This document shows positions 7,578 through 13,926 of a stretch of 13,926 nucleotides of DNA, one piece after another. Below the pieces are notes generated by a model. It searched no databases. It saw nothing but the letters and a program-made list of their open reading frames with translations, and was not told the origin of the DNA. Position 1 is the first letter of the stretch, and each line of letters begins with the position of its first letter. The stretch comes from an uncultured Eubacteriales bacterium. GTDB taxonomy: Bacteria > Bacillota_A > Clostridia > Lachnospirales > Cellulosilyticaceae. The position numbers and the translations under genes are program-made. The stretch lies in NCBI GenBank assembly GCA_900556665.1, contig USPX01000035.1, positions 1 to 13,926 on the forward strand, written 5' to 3'.

Positions 7578-7649
7578 AAAATATGAGAAGAAAGTAACAA
7601 AATGTAAAAATAAAAAATTAGTCTAAAATTAAAAAGGAATATGAATGAC

Positions 7650-7686
7650 ATTAGAATATATAGGGGCTGGGGTATTAGAATATATA
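7650..7686 (+). repeat. 13-bp direct repeat upstream of dnaX
   Basis: ATTAGAATATATA occurs exactly at 7650-7662 and again at 7674-7686, a 24-bp period with the G-rich run GGGGCTGGGGT between. The second copy abuts the predicted dnaX promoter spacer. It could be a paired binding site on one DNA face or a small local duplication. The rest of the 228-bp gap between the divergent chemoreceptor and dnaX contains only promoter-like AT-rich sequence. Confidence 0.6.
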
Positions 7687-7692
7687 AAAGTA

Positions 7693-7701
7693 TGGTATAC
7701 T
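7693..7701 (+). promoter_or_regulatory. Candidate dnaX promoter (extended -10)
   Basis: TATACT (7696-7701) with an extended TG (7693-7694), about 58 bp before the dnaX start. The -35 position (7673-7678, TATTAG) is weak, so recognition would rely on the extended -10. It overlaps the downstream flank of the ATTAGAATATATA repeat pair. Confidence 0.45.
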
Positions 7702-7758
7702 AAAAGATAGTCAATATTTAAAGAAGAAGGCGAAAAAGCTTTCTAGGAAGGGGAAAAC

Positions 7759-9372
7759 ATGAGTTACTTAGCGTTATATAGAAAGTATCGACCACATACT
7801 TTTGATGATGTTGTTGGACAAGAACATATCGTAAGAACATTAAAGAATCAAATAAGCTCAAATCGTGTGGCTCATGCTTACTTATTTACAGGAAGCAGAG
7901 GTACTGGTAAAACATCTATTGCTAAGATTTTTGCAAGAGCAGTAAACTGTGAGTCACCAGTTAATGGGTCAGCTTGTGGTGAATGTGAGACTTGTAAGAG
8001 AGTACAAGATGGCACCGGTATTAATATTATTGAGATGGATGCTGCTTCTCATAATGGTGTAGATAATATCCGTGAAATTAATGAAGAAGTTAAATATACG
8101 CCTGCTGTAGGTAAGTATAAGGTTTATATTATAGATGAGGTGCATATGTTATCTATTGGTGCGTTCAATGCCCTTTTAAAAACTTTAGAAGAACCACCAG
8201 CACATGTTATATTTATTTTAGCAACAACGGATCCTCAAAAAATACCGGTTACTATCTTATCACGTTGTCAACGTTTTGATTTTAAACGTATTTCAGCAAG
8301 AGAGATAGAAAATTGCTTAAGAACTTATATGGATAAAGAAAATATAGATATTGAAGAGAAAGCATTAGCGTATATTGCTAGAATTGCAGATGGTGGTATG
8401 CGTGATGCACTTAGCATATTAGAACAATGTATTTCGTTTTACTTTGATGAAACAATTACTATGGAGAAGGTGCTTTATTTAGTAGGTGCAGTAGATAGTA
8501 GTATATTGTTTGATATGATTAATGCCATTAAAGCACAGGATGCGGCTAAGGTATTGGCGCTTTGTGATGAAGTAAATAGTCAAGGACGTAGTATTAGACA
8601 GTTTGCAAGTGACCTTTTGGAGCATAGTCGAAATTTACTTGTGGCAAAAACAACTAATAATTCAGCAGAAGTATTAGATTATAGTAATGAGTATATTGCA
8701 GCATTAAAAGAGCAAGCTCAGCAAGTTAGCACCAATGAGATTATGCGTTATATCAAGCAGTTTGGAACTTTAGAGTATGAACTTAGAACGGCTATTTCAC
8801 CAAGGGTATTATTAGAGGTTGCAGTACTTAAGCTCTGTGAGGTACAAATGGATGATTCGGCAGAAAGTATGATGACCAAGATGCAAATGCTAGAACAAAA
8901 GCTCGAGAAGCTTATGGCACAGGGATTGCAAGCAGCGCCAGTTCAAGTTGTGCAACAAGCGCCACAAAAAGAGGTAGTGCCTACAAGGCTTCCTAAAGCT
9001 GTACCAGAGGATATTAAGGAGCTTGTGGCAAGATGGCAAGAGGTATTACATTCTCTGGATGAGCAAACAACGCTTAAAACTGTATATGCTACAACAGAAG
9101 CAGGTTATATTGAAGATGATATTTTATATATTGTCTATAAACAACCTATGGAATTTGGTGTTAAGAAAAGCTTTGAAAAAATGGAAAAAGCAATTTGTAA
9201 CTTTGCAGGTAAAGAAGTTAAAATACGTCTAATACCAGCAGAGGAATATGCGAATAAGTGTATAGAGACTTATGGTTCAAGCCCAAGTCCAACAACGGAA
9301 GTTAAAGATATCTCTCAAGTTTTAAGAAATATTGAGTCAAAAATCAATTTTAATATCGAAGTTCGTGGTTAA
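7759..9372 (+). CDS. dnaX: DNA polymerase III clamp-loader subunit (tau/gamma)
   Basis: The tau subunit is the ATPase of the clamp-loader complex, which opens the DnaN sliding clamp and ties the replisome together. The 537-residue protein has the full family plan. It shows Walker A at 45-53 (GSRGTGKTS), a four-cysteine zinc site (C64, C73, C76, C79), the Walker B DEVH at 126-129, sensor I ATTDPQKIP, and the SRC arginine finger (Arg169). A helical domain III follows, then a Pro/Gln-rich linker at about 390-420 and a C-terminal domain that would contact the polymerase. The start follows GGAAGGGG. No canonical A-AAA-AAG slippery site was found, so gamma by frameshifting is not suggested. It is followed by ybaB and recR, as in B. 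subtilis. A small hairpin lies in the leader just upstream. Confidence 0.97.
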   Translation: MSYLALYRKYRPHTFDDVVGQEHIVRTLKNQISSNRVAHAYLFTGSRGTGKTSIAKIFARAVNCESPVNGSACGECETCKRVQDGTGINIIEMDAASHNGVDNIREINEEVKYTPAVGKYKVYIIDEVHMLSIGAFNALLKTLEEPPAHVIFILATTDPQKIPVTILSRCQRFDFKRISAREIENCLRTYMDKENIDIEEKALAYIARIADGGMRDALSILEQCISFYFDETITMEKVLYLVGAVDSSILFDMINAIKAQDAAKVLALCDEVNSQGRSIRQFASDLLEHSRNLLVAKTTNNSAEVLDYSNEYIAALKEQAQQVSTNEIMRYIKQFGTLEYELRTAISPRVLLEVAVLKLCEVQMDDSAESMMTKMQMLEQKLEKLMAQGLQAAPVQVVQQAPQKEVVPTRLPKAVPEDIKELVARWQEVLHSLDEQTTLKTVYATTEAGYIEDDILYIVYKQPMEFGVKKSFEKMEKAICNFAGKEVKIRLIPAEEYANKCIETYGSSPSPTTEVKDISQVLRNIESKINFNIEVRG

Positions 9373-9376
9373 AATG

Positions 9377-9404
9377 TTGTATTATTAATAAGAATAGGTA
9401 TAAT
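9377..9404 (+). promoter_or_regulatory. Internal promoter for ybaB-recR
   Basis: TTGTAT (9377-9382), 16-bp spacer, perfect -10 TATAAT (9399-9404), about 37 bp before the ybaB start and directly after the dnaX stop. No terminator lies between dnaX and ybaB, so this would add to read-through from dnaX. Confidence 0.6.
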
Positions 9405-9440
9405 AGATAATACTGATATAAAAATCTAGGAGGATGAATA

Positions 9441-9770
9441 ATGAGAAATTTTGGTGGCATGCCTAATATGCAACAACTTATGAAACAAGCACAAAAAATG
9501 CAAAAACAAATGGAAGAAGCACAAGCTGCTTTAGAAACTAAAGAACTTACAGCTACAGCTGGCGGTGGTATGGTAGAAGTTGTAATCACAGGTAAAAAAG
9601 AAATCAAATCTATCACAATTAAACCAGAAGTAGTAGATCCAGATGATGTTGAAACATTAGAAGATTTAGTTTTAGTTGCTGTAAATGAAGCTGTTCGTCA
9701 AGCAGATGAACTTGCTCAAAAAGAGATGGGTAGACTTACAGGAGGTCTTCCAACAGGAGGATTATTCTAG
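9441..9770 (+). CDS. ybaB: Nucleoid-associated protein, YbaB/EbfC family
   Basis: A small DNA-binding protein (109 residues, usual length) of the YbaB/EbfC family, which binds DNA as a dimer and alters nucleoid organisation. The N-terminal helix is rich in Met, Gln and Lys ([19 protein letters not shown]). The strand core is [26 protein letters not shown], and a C-terminal helix follows ([23 protein letters not shown]), then a glycine-rich tail. The start has GGAGG at ideal spacing. The gene sits between dnaX and recR as in many bacteria (B. subtilis yaaK). Its TAG stop shares one base with the GTG start of recR, indicating tight translational coupling. Confidence 0.96.
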   Translation: MRNFGGMPNMQQLMKQAQKMQKQMEEAQAALETKELTATAGGGMVEVVITGKKEIKSITIKPEVVDPDDVETLEDLVLVAVNEAVRQADELAQKEMGRLTGGLPTGGLF

Positions 9771-10372
9771 TGAGTGGCTATTATGGAGATAAGATGGTAG
9801 CTCTTATTGAAGAGCTCTCAAGACTTCCAGGGATTGGTGCTAAATCAGCCCAAAGACTTGCTTTCCATATTATTAGTTTACCACAAGAAAAAGTTGAGAA
9901 ACTTGCCAACACTCTTGTAGAAGCTAAGAAAAATATTAGCTACTGTGAGAGATGCTGCACAATTACCGATGATAAACTATGCCCTATATGTAAGGATCCT
10001 CAAAGAGCAAATCATCAGATTATGGTTGTTGAAGACTCTAGGGATATGGCGGCTTATGAAAAAACTAAGGAATATAAAGGACTTTATCATATCTTACATG
10101 GTGCGATTTCACCAATGATGGGTGTAGGTCCTAGTGATATTAAAATTAAAGAACTTTTAGAGCGTATTGGTAAAGAAGAAGTAGAAGAAGTAATTATTGC
10201 TACGAACCCTAATATTGAGGGAGAGGCTACAGCAATGTATATTAGTAAACTACTTAAACCATTAGGAATTAAAACAACACGTATTGCCCATGGTGTACCA
10301 GTTGGTGGGGATCTTGAATATGTGGATGAGATTACTTTATCTAGAGCGCTCGAAGGTAGAAGAGAGATGTAA
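9770..10372 (+). CDS. recR: Recombination mediator protein RecR
   Basis: RecR works with RecO (and RecF) to load RecA onto SSB-coated single-stranded DNA during gap repair; it forms a ring-shaped clamp. The 200-residue protein has the family's usual length. It contains an N-terminal helix-hairpin-helix ([16 protein letters not shown], 19-34), a zinc finger with Cys59, Cys62, Cys71 and Cys74, a TOPRIM domain (about 82-177, VVEDSRDM and [12 protein letters not shown]) and a C-terminal Walker-like arm ([13 protein letters not shown]). The start used is the GTG at 9770, with GGAGG 9 bp before it; the N-terminal [20 protein letters not shown] matches homologue length. An ATG at 9794 would truncate that helix. 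It ends 6 bp before a strong terminator, closing the dnaX-ybaB-recR unit. Confidence 0.97.
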   Translation: MSGYYGDKMVALIEELSRLPGIGAKSAQRLAFHIISLPQEKVEKLANTLVEAKKNISYCERCCTITDDKLCPICKDPQRANHQIMVVEDSRDMAAYEKTKEYKGLYHILHGAISPMMGVGPSDIKIKELLERIGKEEVEEVIIATNPNIEGEATAMYISKLLKPLGIKTTRIAHGVPVGGDLEYVDEITLSRALEGRREM

Positions 10373-10377
10373 AAGGA

Positions 10378-10414
10378 GATTATCACCAGCAGTAGCTGGT
10401 GGTAATCTTTTTTT
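10378..10414 (+). terminator. Strong intrinsic terminator after recR
   Basis: A 13-bp stem (10378-10390 with 10395-10407, one T-G wobble) with the 4-nt loop AGTA and then seven T residues (10408-10414), beginning 6 bp past the recR stop. It separates the dnaX-ybaB-recR unit from the cyclic-di-GMP gene. Confidence 0.92.
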
Positions 10415-10474
10415 GTTAAGAAATTAATTGTTAAAAGTAGTGTAAGTGATATATAATTTAATTGATAAAATAAT

Positions 10475-10504
10475 TTGATAATTTAGAAAAGTATAATGTA
10501 TTTA
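10475..10504 (+). promoter_or_regulatory. Candidate promoter of the GGDEF-EAL gene
   Basis: Between the recR terminator and the GTG start lie 170 bp of AT-rich DNA. TTGATA (10475-10480) with an 18-bp spacer to TATTTA (10499-10504) is the best sigma-A-like pair; a TATAAT (10492-10497) also lies here without a well-placed -35. I saw no GEMM-type cyclic-di-GMP riboswitch in the leader. Confidence 0.35.
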
Positions 10505-10584
10505 TAGGATTTAGATGAGTGGCAAAAGTCGGGGGGCATTGCTAAAGAGAGAAAATAATTATATAAGTTGGGGAGGAATTATTT

Positions 10585-13356
10585 GTGCGGATTAAGAAAA
10601 GATTAGCATTAACGATGCTTACTCTGATATGTATACCTTTAATTATTATGGCACTTATGATTTATGCATATTCTTCTAAGGCGTTGATTGCAAAAGCAAA
10701 AATGAATATTAATCAGGTGGCAGCAATCGAAGGGAAAGCATTAGAAAAACTAGTAGAGGCTAAAGAGAATGAAGTTGAAGTATTGGGTTTAGATAAGATG
10801 ATTGTGAAAGTGCTAGAAAAATGGGAAATGGGAGATGTTGTTGGTTTTAACAAAGTGTTAAGTGAAGTAGAAGCTTTATTAAATCGAGTAGAAAAAAATG
10901 AGGAAGAATGTTGTGGTATTTATATTATTAATTGTAATGGTGATATCGTTGCAAGTAGTAAACAAGTATATGTTAGAGGTAATGTTGCAAGAAATGAAGG
11001 CTTTCGAAGAGTTTTACAAGGAAAGACTGTATTTAAAAATATCATAACAGATCATAAAGAGGGTGTTAGTGATATAACTGCCCCTGTGAGGAATAGTGGA
11101 GGAGAGATAGTAGGTGCTGTATGTAAAACCATAAAGAATAGTACTTTTGGTGAGTTTGTAGAAGAAATTAAAAGTAATGAAGGAGGATGTGCGTATATAG
11201 TAGATAGTAAGGGTATTATTATCATACATCCCAATAAATCTAAGATAGGTTGTAAGGTAGAGGATGAAGGGATTATCCAGGTAATAAAAGGAGAAGGTCC
11301 TACTTCAAAGCTGGAAAGATGGTTAGTAAAAGGTATGGATGATGGTGCCTTAAGTTATATGTCATTTTATCGTATACCAAGTATTGACTGGATTATTGTG
11401 GCGTCACAAACAGCTAGAGTAGTTAGGCAGCAAGCTGTAACAGAGCTTATAAGTATTGCAATAACCCTTGCCTTTTTGGTGTTTATATTAGGTATTGCGT
11501 CTATACATATCTCCAGGAAAATTACAGGGCCTATTGATGAAATAGTAAATGTTATGGGAGAAGTATCTAGAGGTAAGCTAGATGAGTATTGTAAATATGA
11601 TGCTGATGATGAGTTTGGAAGTTTAGCAAAACATTACAATCAAATGATAAAAAAATTAGGTGAAAGTAGGAGAGCTCTAAGTGTTAGTGAAGAACGCTAT
11701 AGACAGACTCTAGCAGATATAGAAGAAACCATTTGGGAATATGATTTAAGAACAGATATGGTATTTATAACTGGAAAGTGGAGTAACATTATAAGTATAG
11801 AAGATAATTTGGAAGGAAATATACCATATAAGGATGTTGTTAAACGAAAGGCATTAATGGGTATAGATGAAGAGATTAAGGCCTGTGAAGCAGGCAAGAA
11901 AAATGTCTTTAATAGAGAATTAAATGTTCGATCCGCTGATGGTGCTATGGCATGGGGGCTTTGTAAAGGAAAAGTAGTTTACGATGAGGCAGGTGAAATG
12001 ATCAAAATAAGAGGTATTATAACAGATATTACAAATTACAAGGCAAGTGAAGAACAAGTAAGAAAGTTGGCTTATTATGATGTTTTAACAGGGTGTCTCA
12101 ACAAACAAACATTTACGACGCATATGAGAAGATATATAGGACTCAAAAAAGAAGGTGAGAAGGCTGCTATGTTATTTGTGGATTTAGATGACTTCCAAAG
12201 GGTGAATGATATCTTTGGCCATGATGTAGGGGATGAAGTATTAAAGTATGTGGTAAGAAAACTAAGTGAAATTGCAATGGATGGCAGCATTATGAGCCGA
12301 TTTGGTGGCGATGAGTTTGTTGTGTGTGCGAATATGAAGAACTTAGAAGAAGTAGAAGTATTAGTACATAAGATTATGGCCATTTTTGAAGATGAGATCA
12401 TCATAGGAGAAAATGAGATTCATATGACGTGTAGCATTGGTATTGCGTTATATCCATTAGATGGAGACAACTGTGAAGTACTGCTTCAAAATGCAGATAC
12501 TGCCATGTATAAGTCAAAGGAACAAGGAAAAAATAGTTATAACTTTTATTCTGAAGATATGTCGAAGGCTTTGGCACGTAAGATGGCCGTAGAGAGTGCT
12601 ATAAGAGATGCTATTAGTGGTAAGAATGGGTTATACTTGCAATATCAACCGGTGGTTGAAACAGCCACAGGTAAAACTGTAGGTGCTGAAGCGTTGGTGC
12701 GCCTGAAGTCGGAGAAAATAGGTTTTATTTCTCCAGGAGAATTTATTCCTATAGCAGAGGAGACGGGAATCATTGTAGAAGTTGGAGATTGGGTAATAAA
12801 AGAAGCGCTTAAAGCGTTAAGTAATTATTATAATCAAGGCTATGATTACTTTAGTGTGAATATTAATATATCTGCTGTTCAGCTAAGAGAAAAGAATTTC
12901 ATAGAGAAGCTTAAAAGCTGTATAGATGAAGCCGGTATACCACCTAAATGTATTAAACTAGAAGTAACTGAAACGGTACTTATGCAAAATCTAGAAGAGA
13001 ATAAAGTGATATTCCATGAAGCTAGAGAGATGGGGATGAAAATAGCTTTAGATGATTTTGGAACAGGGTATTCATCTTTGAATTATTTACGTAATATTCC
13101 ATTAGATGTGCTTAAGATTGATAAAAGCTTTATTGATGAAATTACTGTTAGTAAAGAGCTTTCTGAGATTGTGGATAGTATCATTAATATGGCACATATA
13201 TTAGAGATTGATGTAGTTGCAGAAGGCGTAGAAAGTGAGCAGCAACTTGAAATTTTAAAGCAAAAAGATTGTGACTTGATACAAGGTTATGTGTTTAGTA
13301 AGCCACTAATGGAAGAAGAACTTAATGAGCGTTTACAAATGGAAAAGATTAGCTAG
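10585..13356 (+). CDS. Cache-HAMP-PAS-GGDEF-EAL cyclic-di-GMP turnover enzyme
   Basis: A 923-residue membrane-bound sensor enzyme that can make and/or degrade cyclic di-GMP. In order: a membrane helix (about 7-29), an extracytoplasmic Cache sensor (about 35-280), a second membrane helix (about 287-308), HAMP (309-361), a PAS domain (about 366-488, ending GIITDITNYK), GGDEF (about 490-650) and EAL (about 665-918). The GGDEF loop is intact (Gly574-Gly-Asp-Glu-Phe578), but no inhibitory RxxD site precedes it. The EAL domain keeps EAL (702-704), the conserved Asn of NINIS, the Glu of LEVTE, DDFGTG (823-828), the Lys of LKIDKSF, and VAEGVE, so phosphodiesterase activity is expected. The start is a GTG with GGGGAGG 8 bp upstream. 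It follows the recR terminator, so it is independently transcribed. The net activity direction cannot be read from the sequence. Confidence 0.96.
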   Translation: MRIKKRLALTMLTLICIPLIIMALMIYAYSSKALIAKAKMNINQVAAIEGKALEKLVEAKENEVEVLGLDKMIVKVLEKWEMGDVVGFNKVLSEVEALLNRVEKNEEECCGIYIINCNGDIVASSKQVYVRGNVARNEGFRRVLQGKTVFKNIITDHKEGVSDITAPVRNSGGEIVGAVCKTIKNSTFGEFVEEIKSNEGGCAYIVDSKGIIIIHPNKSKIGCKVEDEGIIQVIKGEGPTSKLERWLVKGMDDGALSYMSFYRIPSIDWIIVASQTARVVRQQAVTELISIAITLAFLVFILGIASIHISRKITGPIDEIVNVMGEVSRGKLDEYCKYDADDEFGSLAKHYNQMIKKLGESRRALSVSEERYRQTLADIEETIWEYDLRTDMVFITGKWSNIISIEDNLEGNIPYKDVVKRKALMGIDEEIKACEAGKKNVFNRELNVRSADGAMAWGLCKGKVVYDEAGEMIKIRGIITDITNYKASEEQVRKLAYYDVLTGCLNKQTFTTHMRRYIGLKKEGEKAAMLFVDLDDFQRVNDIFGHDVGDEVLKYVVRKLSEIAMDGSIMSRFGGDEFVVCANMKNLEEVEVLVHKIMAIFEDEIIIGENEIHMTCSIGIALYPLDGDNCEVLLQNADTAMYKSKEQGKNSYNFYSEDMSKALARKMAVESAIRDAISGKNGLYLQYQPVVETATGKTVGAEALVRLKSEKIGFISPGEFIPIAEETGIIVEVGDWVIKEALKALSNYYNQGYDYFSVNINISAVQLREKNFIEKLKSCIDEAGIPPKCIKLEVTETVLMQNLEENKVIFHEAREMGMKIALDDFGTGYSSLNYLRNIPLDVLKIDKSFIDEITVSKELSEIVDSIINMAHILEIDVVAEGVESEQQLEILKQKDCDLIQGYVFSKPLMEEELNERLQMEKIS

Positions 13357-13413
13357 ACAAGAATAATGCTAAAGTGTAGACTAAAGAAGACAAAGTAAGA
13401 TGGAGGATTAACA

Positions 13414-13863
13414 ATGAAACTAGAGTGCACAAAAGAAGAATTCAAAGTGCTTATGGATTTAGTATATGCAGGAAATTTACTTATAAATGGGCCAAGAAGT
13501 AAAGAGGAGCGTATCGAGAGATACTCAGATATGGAACAAAAAATGTTTGCTATGGCGAAAGAAGAATTTGGGCTTGAAGAACTTGTTGAATATGATGAGG
13601 AATTCGAAGAATACATGCCAACTCATGAGTATGAAGAAGATGAATTTAACGAGTATATTGATGAATACGATACTTCAGTATTCTGGGAAGAATTAGTTAT
13701 GCGTTTAGCCCGTCGTGATGCACTTAATTATGCCGGAGATGTAGATCAGAACGTTTCACCAGCTGCGTTAAGACAAATGCAACTTAAGTGGGAAGAACAA
13801 TACGAAGAAGAAATTGCTGATAATGGCATTATGAATTTAAAAATAGTGAAGGTACAAGAATAA
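13414..13863 (+). CDS. Acidic small protein of unknown function
   Basis: A 149-residue soluble protein that I do not recognise. It is strongly acidic, with a long Glu/Asp/Tyr-rich middle (about residues 54-90, for example EEFEEYMPTHEYEEDEFNEY). This is flanked by an N-terminal helical part (EEFKVLMDLVYAGNLLINGPRS) and a C-terminal helix (ALRQMQLKWEEQYEEEI). There is no signal peptide, membrane segment or metal motif. A good ribosome binding site, TGGAGGA, precedes the ATG. It lies 57 bp after the cyclic-di-GMP gene with no terminator between, so co-transcription is possible, and it is followed by its own terminator. The RBS, length, terminator and lack of rare-codon oddities support a real gene. 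Confidence 0.85.
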   Translation: MKLECTKEEFKVLMDLVYAGNLLINGPRSKEERIERYSDMEQKMFAMAKEEFGLEELVEYDEEFEEYMPTHEYEEDEFNEYIDEYDTSVFWEELVMRLARRDALNYAGDVDQNVSPAALRQMQLKWEEQYEEEIADNGIMNLKIVKVQE

Positions 13864-13874
13864 AAAATAATTGA

Positions 13875-13908
13875 GTCAGGTGGCATGAACGTGCTGCCTG
13901 GCTTTTTT
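13875..13908 (+). terminator. Intrinsic terminator after the acidic protein gene
   Basis: An 11-bp stem (13875-13885 with 13892-13902, including G-U pairs) with a 6-nt loop, followed by six T residues (13903-13908), 12 bp past the stop at 13863. It closes the GGDEF-EAL and acidic-protein unit; the last 18 bases of the window show nothing. Confidence 0.9.
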
Positions 13909-13926
13909 AGTTTGGTATTAGGAGCA

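Noticed and set aside
8940..8990. Programmed frameshift in dnaX to make gamma
   Set aside because: The A-run near 8960 (CACAAAAAGAG) is not in the A-AAA-AAG phase of the E. coli site and has no obvious flanking stem-loop; no support for frameshifting.
10415..10584. Possible cyclic-di-GMP riboswitch before the GGDEF-EAL gene
   Set aside because: The region has GGCAAAAG but lacks the paired helices and tetraloop-receptor pattern of GEMM-I/II motifs.

Overview
The window reads as a chromosomal segment from a low-GC, endospore-forming Firmicute, most likely a Clostridia member (Lachnospirales or Cellulosilyticum-like; this placement is inference). The evidence is AT-rich intergenic DNA, strong GGAGG-type ribosome binding sites, a large Bacillus-type SRP RNA with an Alu domain, and two sporulation-linked membrane proteins (a SpoVAF/GerA-family protein and YtaF). 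No phage, transposon, integrase, CRISPR or tRNA signal was seen.

Layout, left to right. (1) At 56-99 there is a terminator hairpin, followed by a leftward spoVAF-like gene (116-1546). (2) A rightward housekeeping block starts with tadA (tRNA adenosine deaminase), a small YbjN-like protein, and the SRP RNA gene ffs with its own strong extended -10 promoter; it ends in two successive terminators. (3) From 3091 to 7530 lies a leftward block: an AraC-type regulator, ytaF, an alpha/beta hydrolase, and a chemoreceptor gene. The chemoreceptor is split by a single in-frame TAA into a membrane half and a signalling half. (4) The rightward housekeeping block resumes with dnaX, ybaB/ebfC and recR, closed by a strong terminator. 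(5) Next come a 923-residue Cache-HAMP-PAS-GGDEF-EAL cyclic-di-GMP enzyme and a small acidic protein of unknown function with its own terminator.

The order tadA - SRP RNA - dnaX - ybaB - recR is the one known from Bacillus subtilis (yaaJ-scr-dnaX-yaaK-recR). Here it is split between the SRP RNA and dnaX by the opposite-strand block of four loci. ybaB and recR overlap by one base and form a DNA-repair/replication unit with dnaX. The chemoreceptor and the hydrolase overlap by 20 bases and probably shared one transcript, possibly driven by a motility sigma factor.

The most notable observation is the chemoreceptor. The two open stretches lie in the same frame, the 29 codons between them are open, and the predicted coiled coil runs through the stop position. 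This points to one 510-codon gene with a nonsense codon at position 210: a recent pseudogene, a phase-variable or read-through gene, or a sequence error. I saw no convincing evidence of a wholly new multi-gene system in this window.
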